DNA of 38,736 nt from an uncultured Eubacteriales bacterium (GTDB lineage Bacteria > Bacillota > Clostridia > Christensenellales > Aristaeellaceae). The stretch covers positions 1 through 38,736 of the forward strand of contig UQNN01000021.1 of assembly GCA_900542445.1 (NCBI GenBank). The letters run 5' to 3'. Shown here in pieces: positions 15,753 to 24,015 of this stretch (the stretch's first letter is position 1; the number at the start of each line of letters is the position of its first letter). Below the pieces are notes generated by a model. That model was not told the origin of the DNA. It did not search any database and worked only from the letters and a program-made list of their open reading frames with translations. The position numbers and the translations under genes are program-made.

Positions 15753-17543
15753 TCACTTTTGAAATGCCGCGGTTTCAAGTCCCGCGAACGGGCGGCCGTC
15801 GGCACAGCGCCCGCCGAGGGCGAGCATGTACTGCCCGGCGGACTGGATGACGGAGGAAAGGCGAACCGCGTCGAATTCCGCCGCGTAGGCGTCGCCGCCG
15901 ATGCTTTGCAGCGTGCCGGGAATGACGGACGCAAAGGCCAGTTTGGTGTTGGTATGGATCACGCCGAGGATCATCGCGTTTTCCACAGGCGTGCGCGCCG
16001 TGTGGAAAACCGCGCGCACGCGTTCGCCCTCCTGCGGGCAGACGGAAAGCGTCATCGGCAGAGAAAGACGAACGGCCGCGAAATTTGCGCAGGCATAATC
16101 CTCAAGCGTGTGCAGCGCGGCGTGAAGGGCACTGTCATCCGCCTGTTCAGCGGTTTTGCGGGCTTCGGCTTCGTCGCCCTCGGCCAGCAGCACGGCGAGT
16201 TTTTCGCAGAGCCGTGCGTCGCTTTCAAGCCCCTGCGCCAGCATGCGCTCCATCAGCGCGCGCAGACCGCCGGATACATCGCTGAAAAGCAGCTCGGCCT
16301 GCGTCTCAAACGCGCGCATGCGCCACCACGGGGTATTCCGCCAGCAGCTTGCGCCCGTTTCGGGGGCGAGGTGGTTTTCCATCCTGCCGCTCGCGTCCGC
16401 CATGGGATCGAGCGCATCAGGCTGGGCAAGCAGAGGATGCAGCGCGACATAGGGCAGCTGGCACGGGCGGCCAAAGCTGCTCATGACGGTGGTCAGCTTC
16501 GGATCATCGCGGAGGATGAACAGGTCGCTTTCCAGCGTCGTACCTGTGCAGATATAGCGGATGGAGGAAGCGTCGTGCGGGGAGAGGCCGGGGCCGAAGT
16601 GGGCGCAGCAGTCGCGCGTGCCCTCGTAATGCGAGCTGAGAATCTCGGCCATCATCTGCGGGGTCACGGGGCGGTTCGCTCTGACGCAGAAGGGCATGCC
16701 CTCCTTTTCGACGCTCCACGGGCGATCCAGCGCGATGCGCAGACCGTTTTTCTGGCGCATGACGTTGCGCGGACCGAAGAACTCGTCCTCCGCCTGATAG
16801 GCTTTGGCAAAATCAAAGTCGGAAAAATCGCCGTCTTTTGCGGGCTTGTACCAGCCGCGGGAGACGGCGTAGGTCACCAGATCCGCCGGATAGAACTGTT
16901 CGGGGTAGTCGTTCAGCCCGTGCAGGTTGAAGTGATTGGGCATGACGGCAATCGCGTCATCCGGCACGCGCGCGCCCATGTAGTGGCGGCCGCGCGCCAG
17001 CTGGAACATGAAGGCTTCGCTCTGATCGGCGATGGTGTAGGCGCGGCCGGACGGCGCATAGCCCCATTCGTCCACCAGCTCCATCAGGATGCGCGCGCCG
17101 TCGCGGGCGGTTTGGGCGCGCTCGGCCAGCGCGCGGCGCAGGTTATAGGCAATGCCGCCGTCCTTGACGCACGCGGCATTGTCCGCGCTTTCGCGGGAGG
17201 TGCCCATGCTGTTGGAGGTGATGACCACGCCGCATTCGTTGACAAAGCCGTCCGCGTTGGAAAGACCCGTTTCATCCTTGCGGTATTCCACCCAGTAATA
17301 GCCCAGCGTGTGGGCGGCCTGCGGGATGGCCGCGCAGCCTTTCTCAGCGGGCATGGCTGCGCCCGCCGCCCAGTCGCGCGGGCGAACATAGCCGTGGCGC
17401 ACGACGATGTGACCGCCGTCGTCCTCGTTGTGGCCGACCAGCACATGGCCCGTCGCGCTGGCGGCTCTGCCAGCGATGAGGGTCATGCAGTTCATGGGGA
17501 CGTTTCCAAATGCATCCAGATCAAATGTGGGCGTATTCGCCAT
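15753..17543 (-). CDS. Dipeptidase, peptidase family C69 (PepD/U34-like)
   Basis: This 596-residue N-terminal-nucleophile hydrolase would cleave dipeptides released by the peptide-uptake and peptidase systems nearby. The predicted nucleophile is Cys19 in NCMTLIAGRAAS, exposed after removal of a short propeptide. GHVLVGHNEDDGG follows, matching the ILAG...DGS.L..HNED pattern of C69. A typical C69 mid-region (NADGFVNECGVVITSNS) is present. There is no signal peptide, so it should be cytoplasmic. The start at 17543 follows GGGAGGA; a longer in-frame start at 17615 lies in the promoter. The exact dipeptide preference is unknown. Confidence 0.85.
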   Translation of the reverse strand: MANTPTFDLDAFGNVPMNCMTLIAGRAASATGHVLVGHNEDDGGHIVVRHGYVRPRDWAAGAAMPAEKGCAAIPQAAHTLGYYWVEYRKDETGLSNADGFVNECGVVITSNSMGTSRESADNAACVKDGGIAYNLRRALAERAQTARDGARILMELVDEWGYAPSGRAYTIADQSEAFMFQLARGRHYMGARVPDDAIAVMPNHFNLHGLNDYPEQFYPADLVTYAVSRGWYKPAKDGDFSDFDFAKAYQAEDEFFGPRNVMRQKNGLRIALDRPWSVEKEGMPFCVRANRPVTPQMMAEILSSHYEGTRDCCAHFGPGLSPHDASSIRYICTGTTLESDLFILRDDPKLTTVMSSFGRPCQLPYVALHPLLAQPDALDPMADASGRMENHLAPETGASCWRNTPWWRMRAFETQAELLFSDVSGGLRALMERMLAQGLESDARLCEKLAVLLAEGDEAEARKTAEQADDSALHAALHTLEDYACANFAAVRLSLPMTLSVCPQEGERVRAVFHTARTPVENAMILGVIHTNTKLAFASVIPGTLQSIGGDAYAAEFDAVRLSSVIQSAGQYMLALGGRCADGRPFAGLETAAFQK

Positions 17544-17586
17544 ATGCGTATCCTCCCAAAATGCGTTTATTCGCAAGCTTCGCCTC

Positions 17587-17615
17587 ATTGTAGCATTGAG
17601 ACAGGCGGCTGTCAA
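17587..17615 (-). promoter_or_regulatory. Sigma-A promoter of the C69 dipeptidase gene
   Basis: Minus strand: perfect TTGACA (17615-17610), 17-base spacer ending TGC (extended -10), TACAAT (17592-17587). The -35 box abuts the palindromic repeat that starts at 17617. Confidence 0.85.
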
Positions 17616-17616
17616 C

Positions 17617-17792
17617 GACTCCTTCAGTCACGCCTTCGGCGTGCCGGCTCCCTCGAAGAGGGAGTCTTGGTGTACGTCTATGCCGCATCTGTTTGAATAA
17701 AGGCTTTTTCGGCAAAAATGCAATATACGCAGACACGCCGCTTGCAGCGGAAACAGGCAGAAGAGATGCCGAAGGTTGTCAGCGAAGCTGAC
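17617..17792. repeat. Two palindromic intergenic repeats between the dipeptidase and carboxyltransferase genes
   Basis: The 358-base gap holds two palindromic units. Unit 1 (17617-17666) has outer arms GACTCC/GGAGTC and two inner hairpins, CACGCC/GGCGTG (17629-17643) and CTCCCTC/GAGGGAG (17648-17664). Unit 2 has GTCAGC-GAA-GCTGAC (17778-17792). Read on the minus strand, unit 1 shares an AGACTC-CT-TTCGAGG-type core with 38648-38664. The rest of the gap holds two promoters. Confidence 0.65.
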
Positions 17793-17827
17793 GGAAGGCG
17801 TGAATGCGCCTATATACACGGAAAAGA

Positions 17828-17856
17828 TTGATTTTTCGGCTTTATAATGATAAAAT
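17828..17856 (+). promoter_or_regulatory. Likely promoter of the carboxyltransferase gene
   Basis: TTGATT (17828-17833), 17-base spacer, TAAAAT (17851-17856). A perfect TATAAT at 17843-17848 also lies here, but no -35 box is correctly spaced from it. Confidence 0.55.
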
Positions 17857-17901
17857 TCAAGTATCATAGGGCGACTGGGCCAAAAAAAGGAGAAAGAACG
17901 C

Positions 17902-19449
17902 ATGGCATCGCTTTGGCAGGAGAGGGAAAAGCAGCTGCTGGCACTCCGGGAGAGAGCCAAACGCGGCGGCGGCGAGGCACGCATGAACAAACAGCGCGCG
18001 GCGGGCAAACTGACCGCGCGGGAGAGGTTGACGCTGCTGTTTGACCCGGACACGTTTGTGGAAATCGGGGAACTGGTGGAATCGCGCATCGACGATTTCG
18101 GCATGGACGAGCGGCGCGTGCCGGGCGACGGCGTGGTCATCGGCTATGGCCGGGTGAACGGGCGGACGGTCTGCGCGTCTTCCGAGGATTTCACGGTCAT
18201 CGGCGGCACGCTGGGCGAATATCATTCCCAGAAAATCTGCCGCATCATGGATATGGCGATCGACATGAAATGCCCGTTTGTGCTCATCAACGACAGCGGC
18301 GGCGCGCGCATTGAAGAGGGCGTGGCCTCGCTGAGCGGTTACGCCGACATCTTCAAGCGCCACACGGCGGCCTCCGGCCTGATTCCGCAGATTGCGGTGA
18401 TTGTCGGGCCGTGCGCGGGCGGCGCGTGCTACGCCCCGGCGCTGTGCGACTTCATCTTCATGGTGCAGGACATCGGCAAGATGTTCATCACCGGGCCGAA
18501 GGTGGTCAAATCCGTCATCGGGGAGGAGAGCACGCCGGAAGAGCTGGGCGGCGCGCGGATTCACGCCGAAAAGAGCGGCGTGACCCATTTCACCTTTGCG
18601 GACGAGCCGAGCTGCTTTGCCGACGTGCGGCGGCTGCTGACCTATCTGCCGCAAAACAGCTTTGAAGCGCCGCCCGTGGCCAAGCCGCGCCCGGTAGAGA
18701 GGTCGAGCGAAATCGAGCGCATTGTGCCGGATAATCTGCGCCGGGCTTACGACGTGCGCGCGGTCGTCGGCGCGATTTTCGACGAGGACAGCTTTTTGGA
18801 GGTGCAGCCGGATTTCGCGAAAAACGCGGTCATCGGTCTGGCGCGGATGGACGGCGAGGTTGTGGGCATCGTGGCCAACCAGCCGACCTACATCGGCGGT
18901 TCGCTCGACTGCGACAGTTCGGACAAGATGGCGCGGTTCATCCGCTTCTGCGACTGTTTTTCCATCCCACTGCTGACGCTGGTGGATGTGCCCGCGTTCT
19001 TCCCCGGACGCGACCAAGAACATCGGGGCATCATCCGCCACGGCGCGAAGCTGCTCTACGCCTATTCGGAGGCGACCGTGCCCAAAATCACGCTGATTAT
19101 GCGCAAAGCCTACGGCGGCGCATATATCGCGATGAACAGCAAAAACATCGGCGCGGACATCGTCTACGCGTGGCCGATCGCCGAAATCGCCGTCATGGGC
19201 GCGGAAGGCGCGGTCAACATTCTCCACAAGCGGGAGATCGAGGCGGCGGACGACCCGCAGGCGCGCACCCGCGAGCTGATGGACGAATACAGCGAAAAGT
19301 TCTGCAACCCGTTTATCGCGGCGCGGCTGGGGTTTATCGACGACGTGATTCTGCCGGGCGAAACGCGGGCGCGCATCCGCTGTGCACTGGATATGCTCAA
19401 GGCCAAGGTCAAACCCTGCGGCAGAAAGCACGGCAATATTCCCATGTAA
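17902..19449 (+). CDS. Acyl-CoA carboxyltransferase (propionyl/methylmalonyl-CoA type, PccB/MmdA-like)
   Basis: This 515-residue carboxyltransferase matches the length of propionyl-CoA carboxylase beta chain and methylmalonyl-CoA decarboxylase alpha chain. Both move a carboxyl group between biotin and propionyl-CoA/methylmalonyl-CoA. Family landmarks are MNKQRAAGKLTARERL, PFVLINDSGGARIEEG, the first oxyanion-hole region GPCAGGACYAPAL, and the second half with NQPTYIGGSLD and the acyl-CoA-pocket segment KAYGGAYIAMNSK. AAAGGAG precedes the ATG. It stands alone: no biotin carrier, biotin carboxylase or membrane decarboxylase subunit is nearby, so partners must be encoded elsewhere. Decarboxylase (sodium-pumping) and carboxylase roles cannot be told apart here. 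Confidence 0.9.
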   Translation: MASLWQEREKQLLALRERAKRGGGEARMNKQRAAGKLTARERLTLLFDPDTFVEIGELVESRIDDFGMDERRVPGDGVVIGYGRVNGRTVCASSEDFTVIGGTLGEYHSQKICRIMDMAIDMKCPFVLINDSGGARIEEGVASLSGYADIFKRHTAASGLIPQIAVIVGPCAGGACYAPALCDFIFMVQDIGKMFITGPKVVKSVIGEESTPEELGGARIHAEKSGVTHFTFADEPSCFADVRRLLTYLPQNSFEAPPVAKPRPVERSSEIERIVPDNLRRAYDVRAVVGAIFDEDSFLEVQPDFAKNAVIGLARMDGEVVGIVANQPTYIGGSLDCDSSDKMARFIRFCDCFSIPLLTLVDVPAFFPGRDQEHRGIIRHGAKLLYAYSEATVPKITLIMRKAYGGAYIAMNSKNIGADIVYAWPIAEIAVMGAEGAVNILHKREIEAADDPQARTRELMDEYSEKFCNPFIAARLGFIDDVILPGETRARIRCALDMLKAKVKPCGRKHGNIPM

Positions 19450-19574
19450 CCGCAGAATAAATGAACATTTTTCTGTTTTTTGTGATTTCATTTTTCTTGC
19501 GGCAGACGCACTGGGTATGACATCATGAAACGAATTGTTCTCGGCAAAACAACATAACCGAAAGGAAAAAGCCT

Positions 19575-20354
19575 GTGAAAAAGAAATTCGGCCTGGCGGG
19601 GCTGGTTGTGCTGATGGTGATGCTGGCGCTCGGCGCGGCGGCAGAAGAGGGAAACACGATCATCATCGGCTGCGACATGTACGCGCCGTATACCTATAAA
19701 AACGGAACGGGCGAGTTTGTCGGCGTGGATGTGGATTTTGCCACGGAAGCGTTCGGCAGGCTGGGCTATGCGGTGCAGTTCCGGGAGATCGTCTGGGAAA
19801 ACAAGCAGAGCTATCTGGACAGCGGAGAAGTCGATTGTCTGTGGAGCTGCTTCACGATGAGCGGCCGCGAGGATGAATACACCTGGGTCGGGCCATATCT
19901 GTACAGTCGGCAGGTGACGATGGTGCGCGCGGACAGCGATTACACCGAGCTGAGCCAGCTCGCGGGGAAGCGCGCGGCGGTGCAGGCTTCCAGCACGGCG
20001 GAGAAGGCGCTGCTGCGCCGCGAAAACCCGAACGTGCCGGAGATGAAGCAGGTGCTCTGTTTCTCCACCCTCGGCGAAGCGGCGGCTGCGCTGCGCAAGA
20101 ATTACGTGGACATGGTGGTGGCGCACGAATATGCCGTCAGCAGCCTGGTGGATACTTTGCCGGATCTCTATCGGGAGATTCCGCAGACGCTGTACGCCAA
20201 CGAGCTGGGCGTCGCTTTTGGAAAGGGCACGCACGAGGCGCTGGCCGCGCGGCTGCAAACGGCCATCGACGCCATGAGGGAAGACGGAACGGCCGAAGCG
20301 ATTGTGGAGAAATACGGCTTTGATGCCGAAAAATCACTGGGGGGGGGTAACTGA
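19575..20354 (+). CDS. Amino-acid-type solute-binding protein (SBP family 3), probable ligand sensor for the adjacent kinase
   Basis: This 259-residue SBP_bac_3 protein starts at GTG 19575 after AAAGGAA. The signal peptide (MKKKFGLAGLVVLMVMLALGAAAEE) ends in an AAA-type cleavage site. Family motifs are the APYTYKNGTGEFVGVDVDF ligand-site region, VDCLWSCFTMSGRE and KRAAVQASSTAEKAL. No permease or ATPase is next to it. Its stop overlaps the start of a hybrid histidine kinase by one base (TGATG), so it is made with the kinase and most likely feeds ligand information to it. The ligand is unknown; the fold suits an amino acid or related compound. Confidence 0.88.
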   Translation: MKKKFGLAGLVVLMVMLALGAAAEEGNTIIIGCDMYAPYTYKNGTGEFVGVDVDFATEAFGRLGYAVQFREIVWENKQSYLDSGEVDCLWSCFTMSGREDEYTWVGPYLYSRQVTMVRADSDYTELSQLAGKRAAVQASSTAEKALLRRENPNVPEMKQVLCFSTLGEAAAALRKNYVDMVVAHEYAVSSLVDTLPDLYREIPQTLYANELGVAFGKGTHEALAARLQTAIDAMREDGTAEAIVEKYGFDAEKSLGGGN

Positions 20355-22921
20355 TGCTTCGCATTTCCGAAAAGCTGATTGACTTTTATCGCAGACGCAC
20401 GGAAGGAAAGCGCACGTGGATCCGTTTTGTTGCGATTGTGCTGGCGATGGGGAGCATAGTTGCCTTTTTTCTGTATCACACGCTGACGGTAAAGGATACG
20501 CGCGAGGCGCAAACCACCGTCGAGGAATCGTTTGCGTTTGTCAAAGCACAGCTGGTCAAATACGATAACTATGCTTCGAGCGACAAGGCGAAAAGCCTTG
20601 TCCGCCTGATGGATAAGGCTGACGAGGCCGCCCGCGTGCTGCGCGACGAGCCGGGTTTCGGCGTGGACGGGTTGGAAAATTACGCCCGCGAGCAGCGGCT
20701 GGACGGCATTCTGGTGCTGGACAGTCAGCTGAACACGGTGATGGAGACTGAATTTGGCGGCGACACGCGCGCCAGATGGCAAAGCGTGATCGAAAGCAAA
20801 AACGTGGCCAGCATCGTGGATTATCCGGTCAAGAGCTACATGACACGCGTGCAGCTGGAGGGCGAAACCTACGACGTGGCCGCCGTCGCCCGCCGGGACG
20901 CGAAGGGCATCGTGCTGGCTTACACCAGTAAGCACGATCTGGTCGGCTCACTGGGCGACGTGACGCTGGGCAACATGTTTGACGGCCTTCAGTTCAACAT
21001 GGACGGCGTGGTTGTCGTGGCGCAGAACGACAAAGTTGTGGCGACCAATTCGAGCATGCTCAGCGGCCTTTCCCTCAAGGAAGCGCTGACGCTGAGTGAC
21101 AAGGAATATGCCCGCGATCGGGGAGGACTGTACAGCGTTTCGTACGGGGGCAGAACGTGGCTGGGCGACCAGCAGCAGATGAACGAATACACGATCTACA
21201 TCTTTTTCCCGGCGAAGGCGGTATACGCTACGCGCACGACAGTTATGGGCGTGGCGATGGGGATGTTTGTGCTCATCTGGATGAGTTTCGTTGTACTGCG
21301 TTTCGCTTCCGAACGCGCGAGTTTGGAACAGAGTCGCAAGCGGATGGAGACCATCAACGCGCTGAGCAAGGCCTATACCTCCATGTACGTGGTGAAGGTG
21401 CCCTCCGGCAAAATGGAATACATCGTCAATTCGGACGACGGCTGCGATTTGAGCTGCAAAAACGCTTCGGAAAACACACACACTTTTCTGGATCAATATT
21501 TCGATCCCAAAGACTACGACGAGGTGGAAGCGTTCCTCGACATGCACACGGTGGAAGAGCGCCTCAGGGGAGAGCGCTACATCAGCCACACATATCGTTC
21601 GCAGAGCGGACGATGGTATTGCATCATTCTCGTTGCGCAGAGTTATGACAAAAACGGAAAACTGACGTCCATCCTGATTGCCGCGCGCGACTGCACCGCC
21701 GAAAAGGAAAGCGAGCAGGAACAGCAGCGCCGCCTGCGCGAGGCCGTTGAGCAGACCAGACGCGCGGACGCAGCCAAGACGGATTTTCTGCGCCGCATGA
21801 GCCACGACATCCGCACGCCGATCAACGGCATCCGCGGCATGGTGGAAATCGCCCGTCACTACCGCGGGGATGAAGCCAGGCAGGAGGAATGCCTGAACAA
21901 AATCATGTCCGCCTCCGGTTTTCTGCTGGAACTGGTCAACAACGTGCTGGATATGAACAAGCTGGAAAGCGGCGAAGTGCAGATGGAAAACAAGCCGTTT
22001 GACGTGTGCGATCTGGTGGAAGAAGCCGCCGTCATCATTGAAGCGCAGACGGTGGAAAAAACCGTCACGCTGCACAAGGAGATTCATCACGACGGCCACT
22101 GCCACGTGTTCGGCAGCCCGCTGCACGTGCGGCAGGTGCTGCAAAACCTGCTCGGCAACGCGGTGAAATACAACAAAGTCGGCGGCGAAATCTTTTTGAC
22201 TTCACGCGAAATCGCGCTGACGGAGGACACCGTTACCTTTGAGTTTACCGTGCGTGACACGGGCAAGGGCATGAGCGAGGCGTTCCAGCAGAGGGCGTTT
22301 GAACCGTTCGCGCAGGAGGAAGCGAGCGCGCGTTCCTCGTACGTGGGCACGGGCCTCGGTTTGGCCATCGTCAAAGAGCTGGTGGAAAAGATGGGCGGCG
22401 AAATTACGCTGCAAAGCGAAAAGAACGTCGGCTCAACGTTTACCGTCCGCCTGACCTTTAAACAGGATAAGGACGCCCAGCGCGCCGACGACGACGCGCA
22501 CGGCGGGGCGGTTTCCATCCGCGGCACGAAGGTGCTGCTGGTGGAAGATAACGACCTGAACATGGAAATCGCCGAGTTCATGCTGCAAAACGAGGGCGTG
22601 GTTGTGACGAAGGCGACGGACGGGCGGCAGGCGGTGGATGCGTTTGCCGCCTCCAAACCGGGCGACATCGACGTGATTCTGATGGATGTGATGATGCCCG
22701 TGATGGACGGGCTGGAGGCCGCGCGGCGCATTCGCAGCCTGAATCGGCCGGACGCGAAGACGATACCGATTTTCGCGATGACGGCCAACGCCTTTGCCGA
22801 CGACGCGGAGCGCAGCCGGCAGGCGGGCATGAACGAGCATCTGACCAAGCCGCTCGACGCCCAGGTGCTGCTGAAGACGATCGGGAAATACAGAAAACAA
22901 GGAAAGCAACCGCACTTATGA
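20354..22921 (+). CDS. Membrane hybrid sensor histidine kinase with C-terminal receiver domain
   Basis: This 855-residue hybrid kinase has membrane span 1 at about 24-44. An extracytoplasmic sensor of about 250 residues follows (Cache-like length and layout), then membrane span 2 at about 295-316. A PAS-like region (about 330-450) leads to the HisKA domain with the phosphoacceptor His484 (MSHDIRTP). The HATPase domain has QNLLGNAVKYN, DTGKGM and GTGLGLAIVK. The receiver domain (from about 730) holds the predicted phospho-acceptor Asp778 (LMDVMMPVMDG) and the conserved Lys in TKPLD. No output DNA-binding domain or separate response regulator is nearby, so a distant phosphotransfer partner is needed or the receiver is autoregulatory. 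It is coupled to the binding protein upstream. Confidence 0.93.
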   Translation: MLRISEKLIDFYRRRTEGKRTWIRFVAIVLAMGSIVAFFLYHTLTVKDTREAQTTVEESFAFVKAQLVKYDNYASSDKAKSLVRLMDKADEAARVLRDEPGFGVDGLENYAREQRLDGILVLDSQLNTVMETEFGGDTRARWQSVIESKNVASIVDYPVKSYMTRVQLEGETYDVAAVARRDAKGIVLAYTSKHDLVGSLGDVTLGNMFDGLQFNMDGVVVVAQNDKVVATNSSMLSGLSLKEALTLSDKEYARDRGGLYSVSYGGRTWLGDQQQMNEYTIYIFFPAKAVYATRTTVMGVAMGMFVLIWMSFVVLRFASERASLEQSRKRMETINALSKAYTSMYVVKVPSGKMEYIVNSDDGCDLSCKNASENTHTFLDQYFDPKDYDEVEAFLDMHTVEERLRGERYISHTYRSQSGRWYCIILVAQSYDKNGKLTSILIAARDCTAEKESEQEQQRRLREAVEQTRRADAAKTDFLRRMSHDIRTPINGIRGMVEIARHYRGDEARQEECLNKIMSASGFLLELVNNVLDMNKLESGEVQMENKPFDVCDLVEEAAVIIEAQTVEKTVTLHKEIHHDGHCHVFGSPLHVRQVLQNLLGNAVKYNKVGGEIFLTSREIALTEDTVTFEFTVRDTGKGMSEAFQQRAFEPFAQEEASARSSYVGTGLGLAIVKELVEKMGGEITLQSEKNVGSTFTVRLTFKQDKDAQRADDDAHGGAVSIRGTKVLLVEDNDLNMEIAEFMLQNEGVVVTKATDGRQAVDAFAASKPGDIDVILMDVMMPVMDGLEAARRIRSLNRPDAKTIPIFAMTANAFADDAERSRQAGMNEHLTKPLDAQVLLKTIGKYRKQGKQPHL

Positions 22922-22989
22922 AAAGCATCCTTCGCGCAACGCTTATGCTGCTGGTTCGGCGCGATCGCGGGCGCGACTAATTTGAAAGA

Positions 22990-23034
22990 AAAGCAATCTG
23001 AACACCTGTGCAAATGTTCAGATTGCTTTATTTT
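22990..23034. terminator. Strong intrinsic terminator after the hybrid kinase
   Basis: A 15-bp perfect stem (AAAGCAATCTGAACA at 22990-23004 with 23015-23029), loop of ten, then TTTT in ATTTTATG. The A-rich 5' flank makes it partly usable from the other strand. Confidence 0.9.
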
Positions 23035-23060
23035 ATGAAGTTTATGATCCTGAAAATTTT

Positions 23061-23096
23061 CCCTCAGAGGAAGCTGGCGCGCTGAGGGCGTTTTTT
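23061..23096. terminator. Second terminator, between convergent operons
   Basis: CCCTCAG (23061-23067) pairs with CTGAGGG (23082-23088), then CG and T6 (23091-23096) on the plus strand. It ends two bases before the last stop codon of the minus-strand operon. Confidence 0.7.
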
Positions 23097-23097
23097 C

Positions 23098-24015
23098 TCA
23101 AAACAGCTTCTTCGCTCCGTGCAGATGCGCGGCATAAAAATCTTCAAACGCTTCGGGGTCATAGCTTTGCAGCCAGTCCGCGCGGGGCACGAAATAGCGG
23201 CTGCTTTCCTGCCTGCTGCGCGTTTCGGCACAGGCGGGGAAGAGGATGAGATCGCCATTTTGGGCGTAAAACTCGCAAAGCGCTTTGCAGAGGATGCGAT
23301 TGGCCAGCTTTTGCGCCAAATCGCGGGAAATCGACGTGCGCGCGGCCAAATAGCTGGGAATCAGCACCGGGCCTTCCTGAGGCACGCGGAGAAAAGTCTG
23401 GTTTTCGTCCGCGCGGAGGGCATAGAGCGACGGCACGAGCGCCGTTTTCTGCGCGCCCATGCGAACCTGGTTGTACGCGCCGATGGGCATATCCGACACG
23501 TTTGCGTGCGCCAGAAAGCGCTCGGTCTGCGTCTGTCCGGCGTGGCTGAGCAGCGTTTTGGCGACGGTCTTAATGGCGGAGTTGTTCACGCCGCCGATGC
23601 ACAGGCCGTCCATTTCGCAAAGCGGCGTGCGCTCGGCACGCTCCGGTTCGCGGGTGAAATACACCAGCGGAATGGCCAGAATCGGCAGAAGCGCCGCGCC
23701 GCGCTCACAGCAGGAGAGCGCCGCGCTGTCGGCAAGCGGCACGAAATCGCGCGATTGATGCAGCGTGGGGCGCAGCTTTTCCATCAGCCGCGCGTCCTCG
23801 AACACTTCAAGGTCAGCCGACACGATCAGGTCAGGCAGAACGGCGTCCTCGCGGGCGAGATATTCGCTCATGTGTTCGGGATAGCCCAGGCCGAAATAGC
23901 GCACGGTCAGCGCGATATCCTCCGCTTTCAGCGATTCGGCCAGCCGCGAAAGGAAGGCTTTTTCCTGATTATGCAGCACGCAGATGTGATTCCAATAGAG
24001 CAAAACGTTTGTCAT
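23098..24015 (-). CDS. Cytoplasmic protein resembling an ABC substrate-binding protein, no signal peptide
   Basis: This 305-residue protein begins MTNVLLYWNHICVLHNQEK and has no hydrophobic signal or membrane segment. The pattern of short beta strands and the stretches DLIVSADLEVFED, LLPILAIPLVYFTREP and VNNSAIKTVAKTLL suggest a type-2 periplasmic-binding fold of the ModA/PotD-like class, adapted to the cytoplasm. Several Cys residues are present (CCERG, PLCEMDGLC, FPACAETR). It is the last gene of a three-gene minus operon and overlaps the ATPase gene by four bases (ATGA). No permease exists in the operon, so ordinary import is unlikely. The role is unknown; a metal- or ligand-carrying partner of the ATPase and GTPase is an inference. 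Confidence 0.75.
   Translation of the reverse strand: MTNVLLYWNHICVLHNQEKAFLSRLAESLKAEDIALTVRYFGLGYPEHMSEYLAREDAVLPDLIVSADLEVFEDARLMEKLRPTLHQSRDFVPLADSAALSCCERGAALLPILAIPLVYFTREPERAERTPLCEMDGLCIGGVNNSAIKTVAKTLLSHAGQTQTERFLAHANVSDMPIGAYNQVRMGAQKTALVPSLYALRADENQTFLRVPQEGPVLIPSYLAARTSISRDLAQKLANRILCKALCEFYAQNGDLILFPACAETRSRQESSRYFVPRADWLQSYDPEAFEDFYAAHLHGAKKLF

Noticed and set aside
15759..17696. Plus-strand frame of about 645 codons opposite the C69 dipeptidase
   Set aside because: The minus-strand gene has the nucleophile motif, ribosome site, promoter and terminator; the plus frame has none.
17843..17848. Perfect TATAAT before the carboxyltransferase gene
   Set aside because: No -35 hexamer lies 16-18 bases upstream; TTGATT is only nine bases away and pairs better with TAAAAT at 17851.
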